Shown here: positions 32,140-41,126 of the stretch, one piece after another
How positions within the stretch are numbered: position 1 is the stretch's first letter
Layout: every line of letters starts with the position of its first letter
DNA from: Sphingorhabdus_B sp021741065
GTDB lineage: Bacteria; Pseudomonadota; Alphaproteobacteria; Sphingomonadales; Sphingomonadaceae
Assembly (NCBI RefSeq): GCF_036721295.1
Contig: NZ_DAIMLK010000012.1
Reading direction: 5' to 3' (one strand)
DNA length: 64,000 bases
Program-made: the position numbers and the translations under genes
The notes under the pieces: model-generated
Seen by the model: the letters and a program-made list of their open reading frames with translations, nothing else
What the model was told of the DNA's origin: nothing
Databases searched by the model: none

Positions 32140-32985
32140 CTAAACCGCCAAATTATCTATCAACCGCGTCTTGCCCATCTTGGCCGCCACCAACAGCCGC
32201 GCTGGCCTGCCGTCAAACATATGCAATTCTTCCAAGGTTACCGCGTCCGCCAACGCGAAATAATCCACCCGCGCAAATCCGGCGGCGCGTATGTCTGCCG
32301 TGGCAGCCGCCAGCGACTGCGCCACATCATCCCCTGCGCGGATCTGCGCCGCCGCTCGGGCCAAGGCAACTGGCAAAGCCAAGGCCGCAGCGCGTTCATC
32401 CACGGTCAAATAGGCATTGCGCGACGACAGAGCGAGGCCATCGGCGTCACGCACAATCGGCACGCCCAATATGTCCAAGGCGAAATCAAGGTCGCGGGCC
32501 ATCTGCCGGATGACGGCCAGTTGTTGAAAATCCTTTTCCCCAAACAACGCAACATCGGGCTGCACCTGATTAAACAATTTGGCGACCACCAGCGCGACGC
32601 CGTCAAAATGCCCGGGCCGCGCGGCACCGCAATAGCCTTTGCTTGGGCCATCGACATGAACCTCTGTGGCAAAGCCCGGCGGATAGACAGTGCGCGCATG
32701 CGGCGCCCACAAAATGTCTACACCCGCAGCGCGCAGCAGGTCGGCGTCACGTTCCATCGTGCGCGGATAGGCGTCGAGATCTTCATTCGGACCAAATTGG
32801 GTGGGATTGACGAAGATCGACACAACCACCGCATCGGCATGCCGCCGCGCCTCCTCGGCCAGCGCCATGTGCCCGCCATGCAGCGCGCCCATCGTCGGGA
32901 CCAAGGCGACGCGACGCTTGGCATCACGCAGCGCCGAAATATGCTGCCGCAATGCGTCAAGCTGATTGATGGTTTGCACGTCCAC
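32140..32985 (-). CDS. panC: pantothenate synthetase
   Basis: This 281-aa protein has all PanC motifs: VPTMGALHGGHMALAEEARR (the HxGH nucleotidyl-transferase motif), VSIFVNPTQFGPNEDLDAYP, GPSKGYCGAARPGHFDGV and ALFGEKDFQQL, then the KMSKS-like region DADGLALSSRNAYL. It condenses pantoate and beta-alanine with ATP. The gene stands alone, with panB elsewhere. The 226-bp gap to higB shows no other gene. Confidence 0.97.
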   Translation of the reverse strand: MDVQTINQLDALRQHISALRDAKRRVALVPTMGALHGGHMALAEEARRHADAVVVSIFVNPTQFGPNEDLDAYPRTMERDADLLRAAGVDILWAPHARTVYPPGFATEVHVDGPSKGYCGAARPGHFDGVALVVAKLFNQVQPDVALFGEKDFQQLAVIRQMARDLDFALDILGVPIVRDADGLALSSRNAYLTVDERAAALALPVALARAAAQIRAGDDVAQSLAAATADIRAAGFARVDYFALADAVTLEELHMFDGRPARLLVAAKMGKTRLIDNLAV

Positions 32986-33092
32986 GTCGCCTTGTTTATT
33001 GGCCTTTGTTGAACCCGCCTATGCGGGAGGGTACAGCGACAATTCAAGGCAAATGTCGCTGCGGACAATATTTGGGGCAGATTTGGGGGATT

Positions 33093-33875
33093 ATGGCCAA
33101 GGCACATCACATCGTTTTTGCGAATGAAAAGGGCGGGACAGGTAAATCCACTACCGCGATCCATGTCGCCATAGCTCTGGCATCACGCGGCGCGCGCGTG
33201 GCGTGCATCGATTTGGATTCGCGCCAGCGCACCTTGTACCGCTATCTCGAAAACCGGCGCGACACGATGACGCGGCGCAAAATCACTTTGCCGATGCCGG
33301 TGTTCGAAGTGTTCGAACATGATTCGCAGGCCACGTTGGAGCGCCAGGTAGAACGCCTAGGCGCCGAGAATGATTTCCTCGTGTTCGACACGCCGGGGCG
33401 CGATGATCCTTATGCGCGCTTTGTTGCGACGCGCGCCAATACGTTGGTTACCCCCATCAATGACAGCTTTGTCGACTTTGACCTGATTGGCCAAGTGGAC
33501 GCCGAAAACTTCAAAGTGCGCAAGCTGAGCTTCTATGCGGAGCTTATCTGGGACGCGCGGAAGGAACGCGCCAAGGCCGATGGCGTCACCATCGACTGGG
33601 TCGTGGTCCGCAACCGCCTACACAATATGGAGGCGCGCAATCAGCAGCGCATGACCGATGCATTGACCGAATTGTCCAAGCGGGTCGGCTTCCGTTCCGT
33701 GCCCGGCCTGAATGAGCGCGTCATTTATCGTGAGCTGTTTCCGTCGGGCCTGACGTTGATCGACAAGGGCCATTTGGGCCAGTTGGCGACCGCGCATATT
33801 GTCGCGCGACAGGAATTGCGGGAACTGGTCACTGGGCTTGCGTTACCCGACGTCGGTCAGCTGGCACTGGCGTAA
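33093..33875 (+). CDS. mipZ: MipZ-type division-site positioning ATPase
   Basis: The product (about 260 aa) is a ParA/MinD-family P-loop ATPase with the deviant Walker A FANEKGGTGKSTTAIHVAIA at the N-terminus, the DLDSRQRTLYRYLENR segment typical of MipZ, and VFDTPGRDDPYARF for Walker B. In Caulobacter MipZ forms a bipolar gradient through ParB and inhibits FtsZ away from midcell. The ATG at 33093 has GGGGGA only two bases ahead, but the family starts there (M-x-K-x-H-x-I-V-F-A-N-E-K-G-G). The longer frame to 33006 is not conserved. It overlaps the J-domain gene by one base. Confidence 0.95.
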   Translation: MAKAHHIVFANEKGGTGKSTTAIHVAIALASRGARVACIDLDSRQRTLYRYLENRRDTMTRRKITLPMPVFEVFEHDSQATLERQVERLGAENDFLVFDTPGRDDPYARFVATRANTLVTPINDSFVDFDLIGQVDAENFKVRKLSFYAELIWDARKERAKADGVTIDWVVVRNRLHNMEARNQQRMTDALTELSKRVGFRSVPGLNERVIYRELFPSGLTLIDKGHLGQLATAHIVARQELRELVTGLALPDVGQLALA

Positions 33876-34288
33876 TGACGTTTCTGGCGATCTTGGCCTT
33901 CCTTGCCCTTGGCTGGGCCGTGTGGAAGGGTAAGCTTCAGAAGCAGCAATTATTGCCCGTGCTGCTGGGACTGTCCGGGGCATTTCTTGCATCGCGGGGA
34001 AGCCTGTGGATCGGTGTAGCGGCGATCGTGATAGCGGCGCTCTGGTATCGCGGCCTAACCTTGCGGCTATTCGGTTCTCGCGCCAAACAGGGCAAGGCGT
34101 CGGACATTGATAATGCCCGTTTCCTGCTGGGCGTGTCGCGTTTCGACAATGCCGAGCGCATTCGCGAGCGTCACCGCACACTGATTGCACAAAACCATCC
34201 CGACACCGGCGGCAGCGCCGAGCGCGCCGCCGAATTGAATAAGGCGCGCGACCTTTTGTTAGATGACTTGGACAATAAACGGCTCTAA
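33875..34288 (+). CDS. membrane-anchored J-domain protein
   Basis: This 137-aa protein has two hydrophobic segments at the N-terminus (FLAILAFLALGWAVW; LPVLLGLSGAFLASR plus the following WIGVAAIVIAALWYRG). Its C-terminal J-like domain carries the HPD motif in NHPDTGGSAERAAELNKARD, the part that stimulates the DnaK ATPase. It resembles TIM14/DjlC-like proteins of alphaproteobacteria. TAATG coupling to mipZ is the noteworthy context, tying a chaperone recruiter to a division regulator. The partner is presumably DnaK at the inner membrane. Confidence 0.87.
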   Translation: MTFLAILAFLALGWAVWKGKLQKQQLLPVLLGLSGAFLASRGSLWIGVAAIVIAALWYRGLTLRLFGSRAKQGKASDIDNARFLLGVSRFDNAERIRERHRTLIAQNHPDTGGSAERAAELNKARDLLLDDLDNKRL

Positions 34289-34323
34289 CGGCCAAACTCT
34301 CTCTCTTAGTTACAGGACATTCT

Positions 34324-35709
34324 ATGGCCCATCATTTCCACCCCACCTCGCTTCGTGAATATGACATTCGCGGCATTATCGGCGAAACCTTGGGCGAGGC
34401 TGACGCCTATGCCATTGGCCGTGGGTTCGGTACCTGCCTTGTGCGCGCTGGCGGCAAAAAGGCCGCGGTAGGCTATGACGGGCGGGTAAGCTCGCCGATG
34501 CTTGAGGCAGCCTTGGTCAAGGGGCTGAACGACAGCGGCGTGGATGTCGTGCGCATCGGCATGGGGCCAACGCCCATGCTATATTATGCTGAGGCCGTAT
34601 TGGATGATGTCGATGGCGGCATAGAAATAACCGGCAGTCACAACCCCGCCAATTATAACGGCTTCAAAATGGTCCTTATGGGTAAACCGTTTTTCGGGGC
34701 AGATATCCAAAAAATCGGCCGCATGGCGGCGGCGGAGGATTGGGTTGATGGCACGGGCGTTTCGGAACATCTCGATATCCTTGACCAATATGTGGCCCGC
34801 GTGGCGCAGGCCGCGCCACAAAAGGCATTTCGCATCGGTTGGGATGCGGGCAACGGGGCGGCGGGACCGGCAATTGAAAAACTGGTCAAGATGTTACCCG
34901 GAGAGCATCACCTCTTATTCACAGAAGTGGATGGCCAGTTTCCCAATCATCACCCAGATCCAACTGAGCCATCCAACTTAGTCGATTTACAGCGGCTTGT
35001 CGCGGAAAAGAAACTCGATTTTGGCGTGGCTTTTGACGGCGATGGGGATCGTATCGGCGCCATTGATGGCGAAGGCCGCGTCATTTGGGGCGACCAATTG
35101 CTGCAAATCTATGCCGCGGATGTGCTGGGCGAAGTCCCGGGAGCCACAATTATCGCCGATGTAAAGGCATCGCAGGCCTTATTTGACCGCGTCAGCGCAT
35201 TGGGCGGGCAGCCCATGATGTGGAAAACTGGCCACAGCCTGATTAAGTCCAAAATGAAGGAAACCGGATCGCCGCTCGCGGGGGAAATGAGCGGGCACAT
35301 CTTCTTCAAGCATGCATATTATGGCTTTGACGACGCGATCTATGCCGCCGTGCGACTGATGTCCGCGTCGGCCAAGCTCGGCAAAAGCGTGACCGAGTTG
35401 CGCAGCGAAATGCCGGAGATGATCAACACCCCCGAAATGCGTTTCCAAGTCGACGAGAGCCGCAAATTCGCCGTGATCGACGAAGTGTTGGCACGATTGT
35501 CGGCAGACGGCGCGGATGTGAACAACACCGACGGCGCGCGCGTCAATACGCCCGATGGCTGGTGGCTATTGCGCGCATCGAACACGCAAGACGTGCTCGT
35601 CGCCCGCGCCGAGGCATCTTCCGAAGAAGGTCTCGAACGGCTGATGGCGCAAATTGATGCGCAATTGGCGGCATCAGGGCTGGAACGCGGGGAAACTGTC
35701 GGGCATTAA
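34324..35709 (+). CDS. phosphomannomutase / phosphoglucomutase
   Basis: The 461-aa alpha-D-phosphohexomutase starts FHPTSLREYDIRGIIGETLG. The phosphoserine loop ITGSHNPANYNGFK is at about residues 102-115, the metal loop VAFDGDGDRIGAIDG near 238, the sugar-binding GEMSGHIFFKHAYYG near 320 and the C-terminal phosphate-binding loop RASNTQDVLVARAEA. This is the bifunctional AlgC/PgmG type that makes Man-1-P and Glc-1-P. It probably supplies precursors for the dTDP-rhamnose and other sugars used in the polysaccharide locus. It follows the J-domain gene by 35 bp. Confidence 0.95.
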   Translation: MAHHFHPTSLREYDIRGIIGETLGEADAYAIGRGFGTCLVRAGGKKAAVGYDGRVSSPMLEAALVKGLNDSGVDVVRIGMGPTPMLYYAEAVLDDVDGGIEITGSHNPANYNGFKMVLMGKPFFGADIQKIGRMAAAEDWVDGTGVSEHLDILDQYVARVAQAAPQKAFRIGWDAGNGAAGPAIEKLVKMLPGEHHLLFTEVDGQFPNHHPDPTEPSNLVDLQRLVAEKKLDFGVAFDGDGDRIGAIDGEGRVIWGDQLLQIYAADVLGEVPGATIIADVKASQALFDRVSALGGQPMMWKTGHSLIKSKMKETGSPLAGEMSGHIFFKHAYYGFDDAIYAAVRLMSASAKLGKSVTELRSEMPEMINTPEMRFQVDESRKFAVIDEVLARLSADGADVNNTDGARVNTPDGWWLLRASNTQDVLVARAEASSEEGLERLMAQIDAQLAASGLERGETVGH

Positions 35710-35716
35710 GCTCGCC

Positions 35717-38122
35717 GTGAGTTTACCGCCCATCATTCTCAATTGGTTCGCCACGCGCGGGTGGCAGCCGCGACGGCATCAGTTGGAGATGCTCGACGCC
35801 GCAGTCGAGGGACGGCATGCCCTATTGGTGGCCGCGACGGGTGCGGGCAAGACGCTGGCCGGATTTTTGCCGAGCCTCAAGGATTTGATTGACGCCCCCT
35901 CCGACGGCTTACACACACTCTATATCTCCCCGCTGAAGGCATTGGCCACTGATGTGCGCCGCAATCTTCTAATCCCGATCGAGGAAATGGGCCTGCCGAT
36001 CCGCGTTGAGGCGCGGACGGGCGACACACCGTCCGACCGCAAGGCGCGGCAGCGGGTCAAACCGCCGCATATATTGTTGACCACACCTGAATCTTTGTCG
36101 CTGCTGCTCAGCCATGAAGACAGCGTGCACATGTTCGCCACGCTGAAACGCGTCATTGTCGATGAGGTCCACGCCTTCGCCAATGGCAAACGCGGTGATC
36201 TGCTCAGCCTATCTCTCGCGCGGCTGCAGACATTGGCACCGGACATGCAACGTGTTGCCCTGTCTGCGACGGTGGCCGATCCCGATGACTATCGCGCATG
36301 GCTCGCGCCTTATGGCGACATGGATCAGGTCAGCTTGGTTGAAGGGGAGGCAGCGGCGGAGCCTGACCTGACAATCCTGTTACCAGATGGCCGCGTGCCA
36401 TGGGCGGGGCATAGCGGGCAGCATGCGATACCGCAGCTCATCGACGAAATTGGCCGCAACAAAATCACGCTGATTTTCTGCAACACACGCTTCCTTGCCG
36501 AATTTATCTTCCAGAAATTATGGGACGCGAATGAAGCAAAATTTCCCATCGGCATTCATCATGGGTCGTTGTCGGTAGAGGCGCGGCGCAAGGTTGAGGG
36601 CGCAATGGCCGAGGGCAGATTGCGCGCCTTGGTCTGCACCGCCAGCCTCGATTTGGGTGTCGACTGGGGAAATGTCGACTGCGTCATCCAAATGGGTGCG
36701 CCCAAGGGATCGTCACGCCTGCTGCAGCGCATTGGCCGGTCCAACCACCGCATGGACGAACCCAGCAAGGCTATCCTTGTCCCCGGTAATCGTTTTGAAT
36801 ATCTGGAGGCTGAAGCCGCCTTTGACGCGGTGGCAGAGGGCGTCCGCGACGGTGAAACCTTCCGACCAGGCAGCTATGATGTGCTCGCACAGCATGTCAT
36901 GGGGATCGCCTGCGCCGGACCCTTTGACGAAGCGGCGTTACTGGCCGAGGTCCAATCGGCATTACCCTATTCCGCTATCGATGCTGCAACCTTTGCGCGC
37001 GTCATCGCCTTTATCGCAACGGGCGGATATGCACTCAAAGCCTATGACCGCTTCAAGAAATTGGTCAAAGACCCCGATGGCCGGTGGCGCCTATCGCACC
37101 CGCAATTTGCTGCGCAGCATAGATTTAACGCGGGCATCATTGTCGATGCGCCGATGCTGGAAATCCGGTTCCGCAATGGTCGCAAATTGGGCAAGGTGGA
37201 GGAAGCTTTCGCCGCCACCTTAAGCCCCGGCAACTGCTTCACCTTTGCCGGCATGGCGCTTGAGGTTGAATCGATCAAGGACCTCGACCTCATCGTCCGC
37301 GCCGCGACCAAGCCTGCGACCAATATCCCTAGCTATATGGGTGCGCGCTTGCCCCTCACCACACATCTGGCTGAGCGTGTGCGGCAGATGCTGACCGACA
37401 GGCCGGGCTGGGCACGCTTTCCCGACGAAGTGCGCGAATGGTTGGAAATGCAGGCCTATCGCAGTCAAATGCCAAAGGCGGGGCAGTTGCTGGTCGAAAC
37501 CTTCCCGCACGACAAACGCCATTATATGGTGGCCTATCCGTTCGAGGGGTGGAACGCGCACCAGTCGCTGGGCATGCTCATCACGCGGCGGATGGAGAGC
37601 CGTGGCCTCATGCCCATGGGCTTTGTCGCCAGCGATTATGCCTTGGGCGTATGGAGCCTCAAACCCATCACAGACCCACGGCCCTTATTTTCTGCAGACA
37701 TATTGGCCGATGAATTTGTCGACTGGGTGGAATCAAGCTACTTGCTCAAACGGGCCTTTCGCGAAGTGGCTGTGATCAGCGGCCTTGTCGAACGGCAACA
37801 TTCCGGCAAGCGCAAGACGGGCAGGCAGGTGACCTTTTCCACCGACCTGATTTACGATGTGCTGCGCAAATATGAACCCGACCATCTGCTGCTGGAGGCG
37901 GCATGGGCCGACGCGCGGACGCGATTGACCGATGTCGGGCGACTTGGCGATTTATTAGACCGCGCCGCCGATACGATGCTGCACGTCGACCTGCAGCGCG
38001 TCAGCCCGCTGGCGGTGCCGTTGCTGGTGATGATTGGTCGCGAAAGTGTGGCGCAGGGTTCGGTGGATGACGCTTTGTTGATGGAGGCAGAGAGCTTGGC
38101 CAGCGTGGCGATGACACCTTAA
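35717..38122 (+). CDS. ligase-associated DNA damage response DEXH-box helicase (Lhr-like)
   Basis: This protein of about 801 aa is an Lhr-type superfamily 2 helicase. It has motif I ALLVAATGAGKTLAGFLPSL, motif II VDEVHAF, motif III LSATVAD, motif IV (LIFCNTRFLAEFIFQKLW) and motif VI RIGRSNHRM. A winged-helix and Lhr-core C-terminal part follows (FRPGSYDVLAQHVMGIACAG; GRQVTFSTDLIYDVLRKYEP). The GTG at 35717 is taken as start, 7 bp after the mutase stop; the frame upstream runs into that gene. The family is linked to an ATP-dependent DNA ligase, an exonuclease-like protein and PdeM; PdeM is the next gene but ligase and nuclease are not here. Confidence 0.94.
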   Translation: MSLPPIILNWFATRGWQPRRHQLEMLDAAVEGRHALLVAATGAGKTLAGFLPSLKDLIDAPSDGLHTLYISPLKALATDVRRNLLIPIEEMGLPIRVEARTGDTPSDRKARQRVKPPHILLTTPESLSLLLSHEDSVHMFATLKRVIVDEVHAFANGKRGDLLSLSLARLQTLAPDMQRVALSATVADPDDYRAWLAPYGDMDQVSLVEGEAAAEPDLTILLPDGRVPWAGHSGQHAIPQLIDEIGRNKITLIFCNTRFLAEFIFQKLWDANEAKFPIGIHHGSLSVEARRKVEGAMAEGRLRALVCTASLDLGVDWGNVDCVIQMGAPKGSSRLLQRIGRSNHRMDEPSKAILVPGNRFEYLEAEAAFDAVAEGVRDGETFRPGSYDVLAQHVMGIACAGPFDEAALLAEVQSALPYSAIDAATFARVIAFIATGGYALKAYDRFKKLVKDPDGRWRLSHPQFAAQHRFNAGIIVDAPMLEIRFRNGRKLGKVEEAFAATLSPGNCFTFAGMALEVESIKDLDLIVRAATKPATNIPSYMGARLPLTTHLAERVRQMLTDRPGWARFPDEVREWLEMQAYRSQMPKAGQLLVETFPHDKRHYMVAYPFEGWNAHQSLGMLITRRMESRGLMPMGFVASDYALGVWSLKPITDPRPLFSADILADEFVDWVESSYLLKRAFREVAVISGLVERQHSGKRKTGRQVTFSTDLIYDVLRKYEPDHLLLEAAWADARTRLTDVGRLGDLLDRAADTMLHVDLQRVSPLAVPLLVMIGRESVAQGSVDDALLMEAESLASVAMTP

Positions 38123-38199
38123 GCGCATAGAGATGGGGCCAGAGGGAACTGCGCACATCCGCTTGCAGTCGCGCACCACAATCCGCATAGCCTGCGGCG

Positions 38200-38895
38200 A
38201 TGGCACATGATTTCGAATTTGGCGGGCAGACATTTGAGATAGCTGGCGAGGCGGCCTTATATTGGCGCGCGCAAGATGCGTTATTGGTGTCTGACCTGCA
38301 TCTCGAAAAGGCCAGCGCCTTTGCTTTATTTGGCCAGATGCTGCCGCCTTATGACAGCGTATCGACGCTGCAGGATATTGCGGCGCTTTGCAGCAAATAT
38401 AGCCCTGCCAGTATCATATCACTGGGTGACAATTTCCATGACGATGATGGTGAACACCGACTAGCCGAGGACGCTGCGGCATTATTGGTCGATTTGGCCC
38501 GCGCCACCGAATGGATTTGGATCACCGGAAACCATGACCGGGCGGTGTCGGGCATCTGGGGCGGCGAGGCATTGGACGAATTGACATTGTCGGGCATCAC
38601 GCTTCGCCATGAGGCGAAGGCAGGCGACCCCTTTCCCGAAATCTCCGGCCATTTTCATCCCAAGTTCCGGCAGGTGCTGCGCGGGCGGATGGTGAAACGG
38701 CGTTGTTTTGTAAAAACCCCGCGCAAGATGATCATGCCCGCCTTTGGCGCGCTGACCGGCGGACTAGATGTGCAGGATGCTGCAATCATAAAGGCGTGCG
38801 ACCTCAGCGCTGGCGAAGGGGTTGAGGCCTTAGTCGCCACAAAAAGCGGCTATGCGCGTTTTGCGTTAAACTACGCTGGGACGCTCACCAAATAA
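38200..38895 (+). CDS. pdeM: ligase-associated DNA damage response endonuclease PdeM
   Basis: The 231-aa calcineurin-like phosphoesterase carries SDLHLEKASAFALFGQMLPP, with the metal-binding D-x-H, then SLGDNFHDDDGEHRL, WIWITGNHDRAVSGIWGGEA and EISGHFHPKF near residue 148. This is the PdeM signature. It presumably processes DNA ends together with the upstream helicase during repair. Its last 30 bp overlap the end of the convergent yggS gene. Confidence 0.93.
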   Translation: MAHDFEFGGQTFEIAGEAALYWRAQDALLVSDLHLEKASAFALFGQMLPPYDSVSTLQDIAALCSKYSPASIISLGDNFHDDDGEHRLAEDAAALLVDLARATEWIWITGNHDRAVSGIWGGEALDELTLSGITLRHEAKAGDPFPEISGHFHPKFRQVLRGRMVKRRCFVKTPRKMIMPAFGALTGGLDVQDAAIIKACDLSAGEGVEALVATKSGYARFALNYAGTLTK

Positions 38896-39552
38896 GGCGG
38901 TGCCGACGCGGACATAAGTCGCGCCCAGCATGATGGCAGTTTCAAAGTCATCGGACATGCCCATACTCAATTGTGCCAGACCATGCCGCGCGGACAGTTC
39001 GGCCAAAAGCGCAAAGAAGGGCGCCGCTTCGACCTCAGCGGGCGGAATGCACATGAGGCCAGCCACCGGAAGGCCCGCATCCTGCGCAGCCTTCAACAGG
39101 TCGGGAAGCTCCGTCACCGAGCAGCCGCCCTTTTGCTCTTCAGCGCCAATATTGACTTGCAGGAAGCAAGGCACTGCACGCCCCAACTTCTCCATCGCCT
39201 TGCCCAATGCCGTCACGAGCGACAGCCGATCAACCGAATGGATCATATCAAACAACGCAACCGCCTCTTCGGCTTTGTTGGATTGCAACTGGCCAATGAG
39301 GTGCAATTCAACCTCCGGATGCTGCTCCTTCAGTGCGGGCCATTTGCTCGCAGCCTCCTGCACACGGTTTTCCCCGAACAGCCTTTGGCCTTCCATGATG
39401 AGCGGTTCAATGTCTTGCGCCGACCGCGTTTTTGACACAGCGATAAGGTGGATATCCTCCCCCGGGCGTCGCGCCAATTTGGCGGCGGCGTTCATGCGCG
39501 CACGGATGGCCGTCAAACGGTCGGCGGATGTTTCTGGTGTCGCTTCCTGCAT
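38866..39552 (-). CDS. YggS-family PLP-homeostasis protein
   Basis: This 228-aa PLPBP protein has the Schiff-base lysine in IHLIAVSKTRSAQDIEPLI near residue 41, then LFGENRVQEAASKWPALKEQ, LHLIGQLQSNKAEEAVALFD, FLQVNIGAEEQKGGC and the phosphate-binding LSMGMSDDFETAIMLGATYV with VRVGTALFGER at the end. It binds pyridoxal 5'-phosphate without classical enzyme activity and buffers vitamin B6 and amino-acid pools. The start lies only 23 bp from the divergent thiE-like gene, and the 3' end overlaps pdeM. Confidence 0.95.
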   Translation of the reverse strand: MQEATPETSADRLTAIRARMNAAAKLARRPGEDIHLIAVSKTRSAQDIEPLIMEGQRLFGENRVQEAASKWPALKEQHPEVELHLIGQLQSNKAEEAVALFDMIHSVDRLSLVTALGKAMEKLGRAVPCFLQVNIGAEEQKGGCSVTELPDLLKAAQDAGLPVAGLMCIPPAEVEAAPFFALLAELSARHGLAQLSMGMSDDFETAIMLGATYVRVGTALFGERPSVV

Positions 39553-39575
39553 AACGCGTCGCTATAGGCAGTTGT

Positions 39576-40124
39576 ATGCCGCGAAGCCACCCCTTGCCGA
39601 AAATCTGGCTCATGACCGATGCACGTTTTGGTGATGACCAACTGCGCGCTATTCAACAGCTGCCCGCGCGTTCAGGCGTGGTTTTCCGCCATTATCATTT
39701 CGCTACTCAACAACGTCGCGCATTGTTCGCTAAAGTGCTGCGGATTTGCCGGCGGCGCGGGCATTTATTGCTGTTGGCGGGCGATGAACGGACCGCTTTG
39801 CGCTGGCATGCCGACGGCTTTCATCAACGCAGTCGTGGCCACACAGGCTTGCTACACAGCGCGCCTGTTCACAATGCGCGCGAAATCGCAGAGGTAAAGC
39901 GATGCAGCGCCGACCTCTTATTCCTCTCCCCGCTTTTCGATACCAGCAGCCACCCCGGCGCACGTCCGCTAGGTCCCTTAATGTTTCAGCGGCTTGCAAA
40001 ATTGGCCGAGCCAAGGCGCGTCATCGCCTTAGGTGGCATGACCCGTCAGAGCGCACATATGCTCGGGCCACGGACGATGCATGGCTGGGCGGCGATTGAT
40101 GCTTTCAGGAAAAAGCCCGCTTAG
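39576..40124 (+). CDS. thiamine-phosphate synthase (ThiE/TenI family)
   Basis: The 182-aa protein is shorter than typical ThiE (about 210 aa) but starts LPKIWLMTDARFGDDQLRAI. It has the phosphate loop FLSPLFDTSSHPGARPLGPL and VIALGGMTRQSAHML near the end. RGHTGLLHSAPVHN corresponds to the catalytic loop region and lacks some residues of canonical ThiE, so a TenI-like function is possible. The predicted start lies 23 bp from the divergent yggS start. It converges on the outer-membrane-like gene with a 4-bp overlap. Confidence 0.8.
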   Translation: MPRSHPLPKIWLMTDARFGDDQLRAIQQLPARSGVVFRHYHFATQQRRALFAKVLRICRRRGHLLLLAGDERTALRWHADGFHQRSRGHTGLLHSAPVHNAREIAEVKRCSADLLFLSPLFDTSSHPGARPLGPLMFQRLAKLAEPRRVIALGGMTRQSAHMLGPRTMHGWAAIDAFRKKPA

Positions 40125-40876
40125 AAGCGGATTTTGGTGCCGACATAGACAGCTTCGCTGTCCTTGCGATTGTCCGCCAAGGGAATGACGCGGTCATTCT
40201 CACTGGCGTAACGGACACCTGCGGTAACGTCGATCTTGCGGCTGATCGAGAAGCTGCCGCCAACATCCAACTTATAATCGCCCGAAGCCGCGCTACCGCG
40301 CGCAGGCGGAGCCATTTCTTTATTCTGGTCGAGTTTAATATTGGTGCTGAACTTGCTTGGCTTCTGTGCCGATTGATCAAGCCGGAAGCTGCCCTTGCCA
40401 ACATCGCTTAGGGGCGCCTTTGCCGCGCGCACATGCGCCTTAGGCAAAGCAAAATCTTGCCAACCCTTGGACGCCGTCAAACGATAGTCGACAGCGGCTA
40501 AGCGAAGCCCCTTGCCCGCGCCCACTTCGCTGGGTGCGATGACATTGCGTATGGATACGGCGCCAGCGGTCAAACGCGAGTTCGCCCGCGCTGCAACGGT
40601 AATGGTGCGGTTGCGGCCTTCACCGGCGCTCGCAGGCGTGAAAGGGAAACGCGCAGTGGGCGCGATTTGCGTGGCGGAGAATTTTTGGGCAAGAACGCTG
40701 TCACCGCCAGCAGGCGTGAACATCGCGACCCAAGACGGCGCGACCAGTTGTTCCGGACCGGATGTCTTTGCGGCAAAGGCAGGGACAATCATCGGCGAAA
40801 GGGCAAACGACGCCGTCGCCAGCATCACTGCCGCAAAGGTCGCATATTTTCCTTTCTCTACACGCTTCACGTTCAT
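40121..40876 (-). CDS. exported hypothetical protein with outer-membrane-type C-terminus
   Basis: I recognise no family. The 251-aa protein has a signal peptide (YATFAAVMLATASFALSPMI, then VPAFAA). The C-terminal half contains alternating-residue strands (KLDVGGSFSISRKIDVTAGV and AVYVGTKIRF) and ends with Phe, the pattern of outer-membrane beta-barrels. The middle is rich in basic residues and Pro. It may be a small barrel or a barrel-associated protein. The promoter must lie in the 250-bp region before the divergent DUF3576 gene. Confidence 0.7.
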   Translation of the reverse strand: MNVKRVEKGKYATFAAVMLATASFALSPMIVPAFAAKTSGPEQLVAPSWVAMFTPAGGDSVLAQKFSATQIAPTARFPFTPASAGEGRNRTITVAARANSRLTAGAVSIRNVIAPSEVGAGKGLRLAAVDYRLTASKGWQDFALPKAHVRAAKAPLSDVGKGSFRLDQSAQKPSKFSTNIKLDQNKEMAPPARGSAASGDYKLDVGGSFSISRKIDVTAGVRYASENDRVIPLADNRKDSEAVYVGTKIRF

Positions 40877-41126
40877 TGCCTTTTATCGAGCGATTCTTTT
40901 TCGTTACATCAACCTTACGCCTCATTTCAGGGATTCAAAAGAGGTGTATTTTCAAAATCACGCCGATAACACGTTTTGCGTCCAGTTGTTGCATGATGTC
41001 CACAATCGCATAGCGCATGGAACCTGACTGCAGCATTAATTCCGCGCCGTTCAGCCGCCAGAAAGCTTGCCCCCGGCAGCAAGCCACGATAGAGGTTTCC
41101 GATATTCCATTGTTCAAGGACATTTT

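Noticed and set aside
35654..35716. Helicase start inside the mutase gene at 35654
   Set aside because: These codons are out-of-frame mutase sequence; the GTG at 35717 directly precedes the conserved helicase N-terminus.
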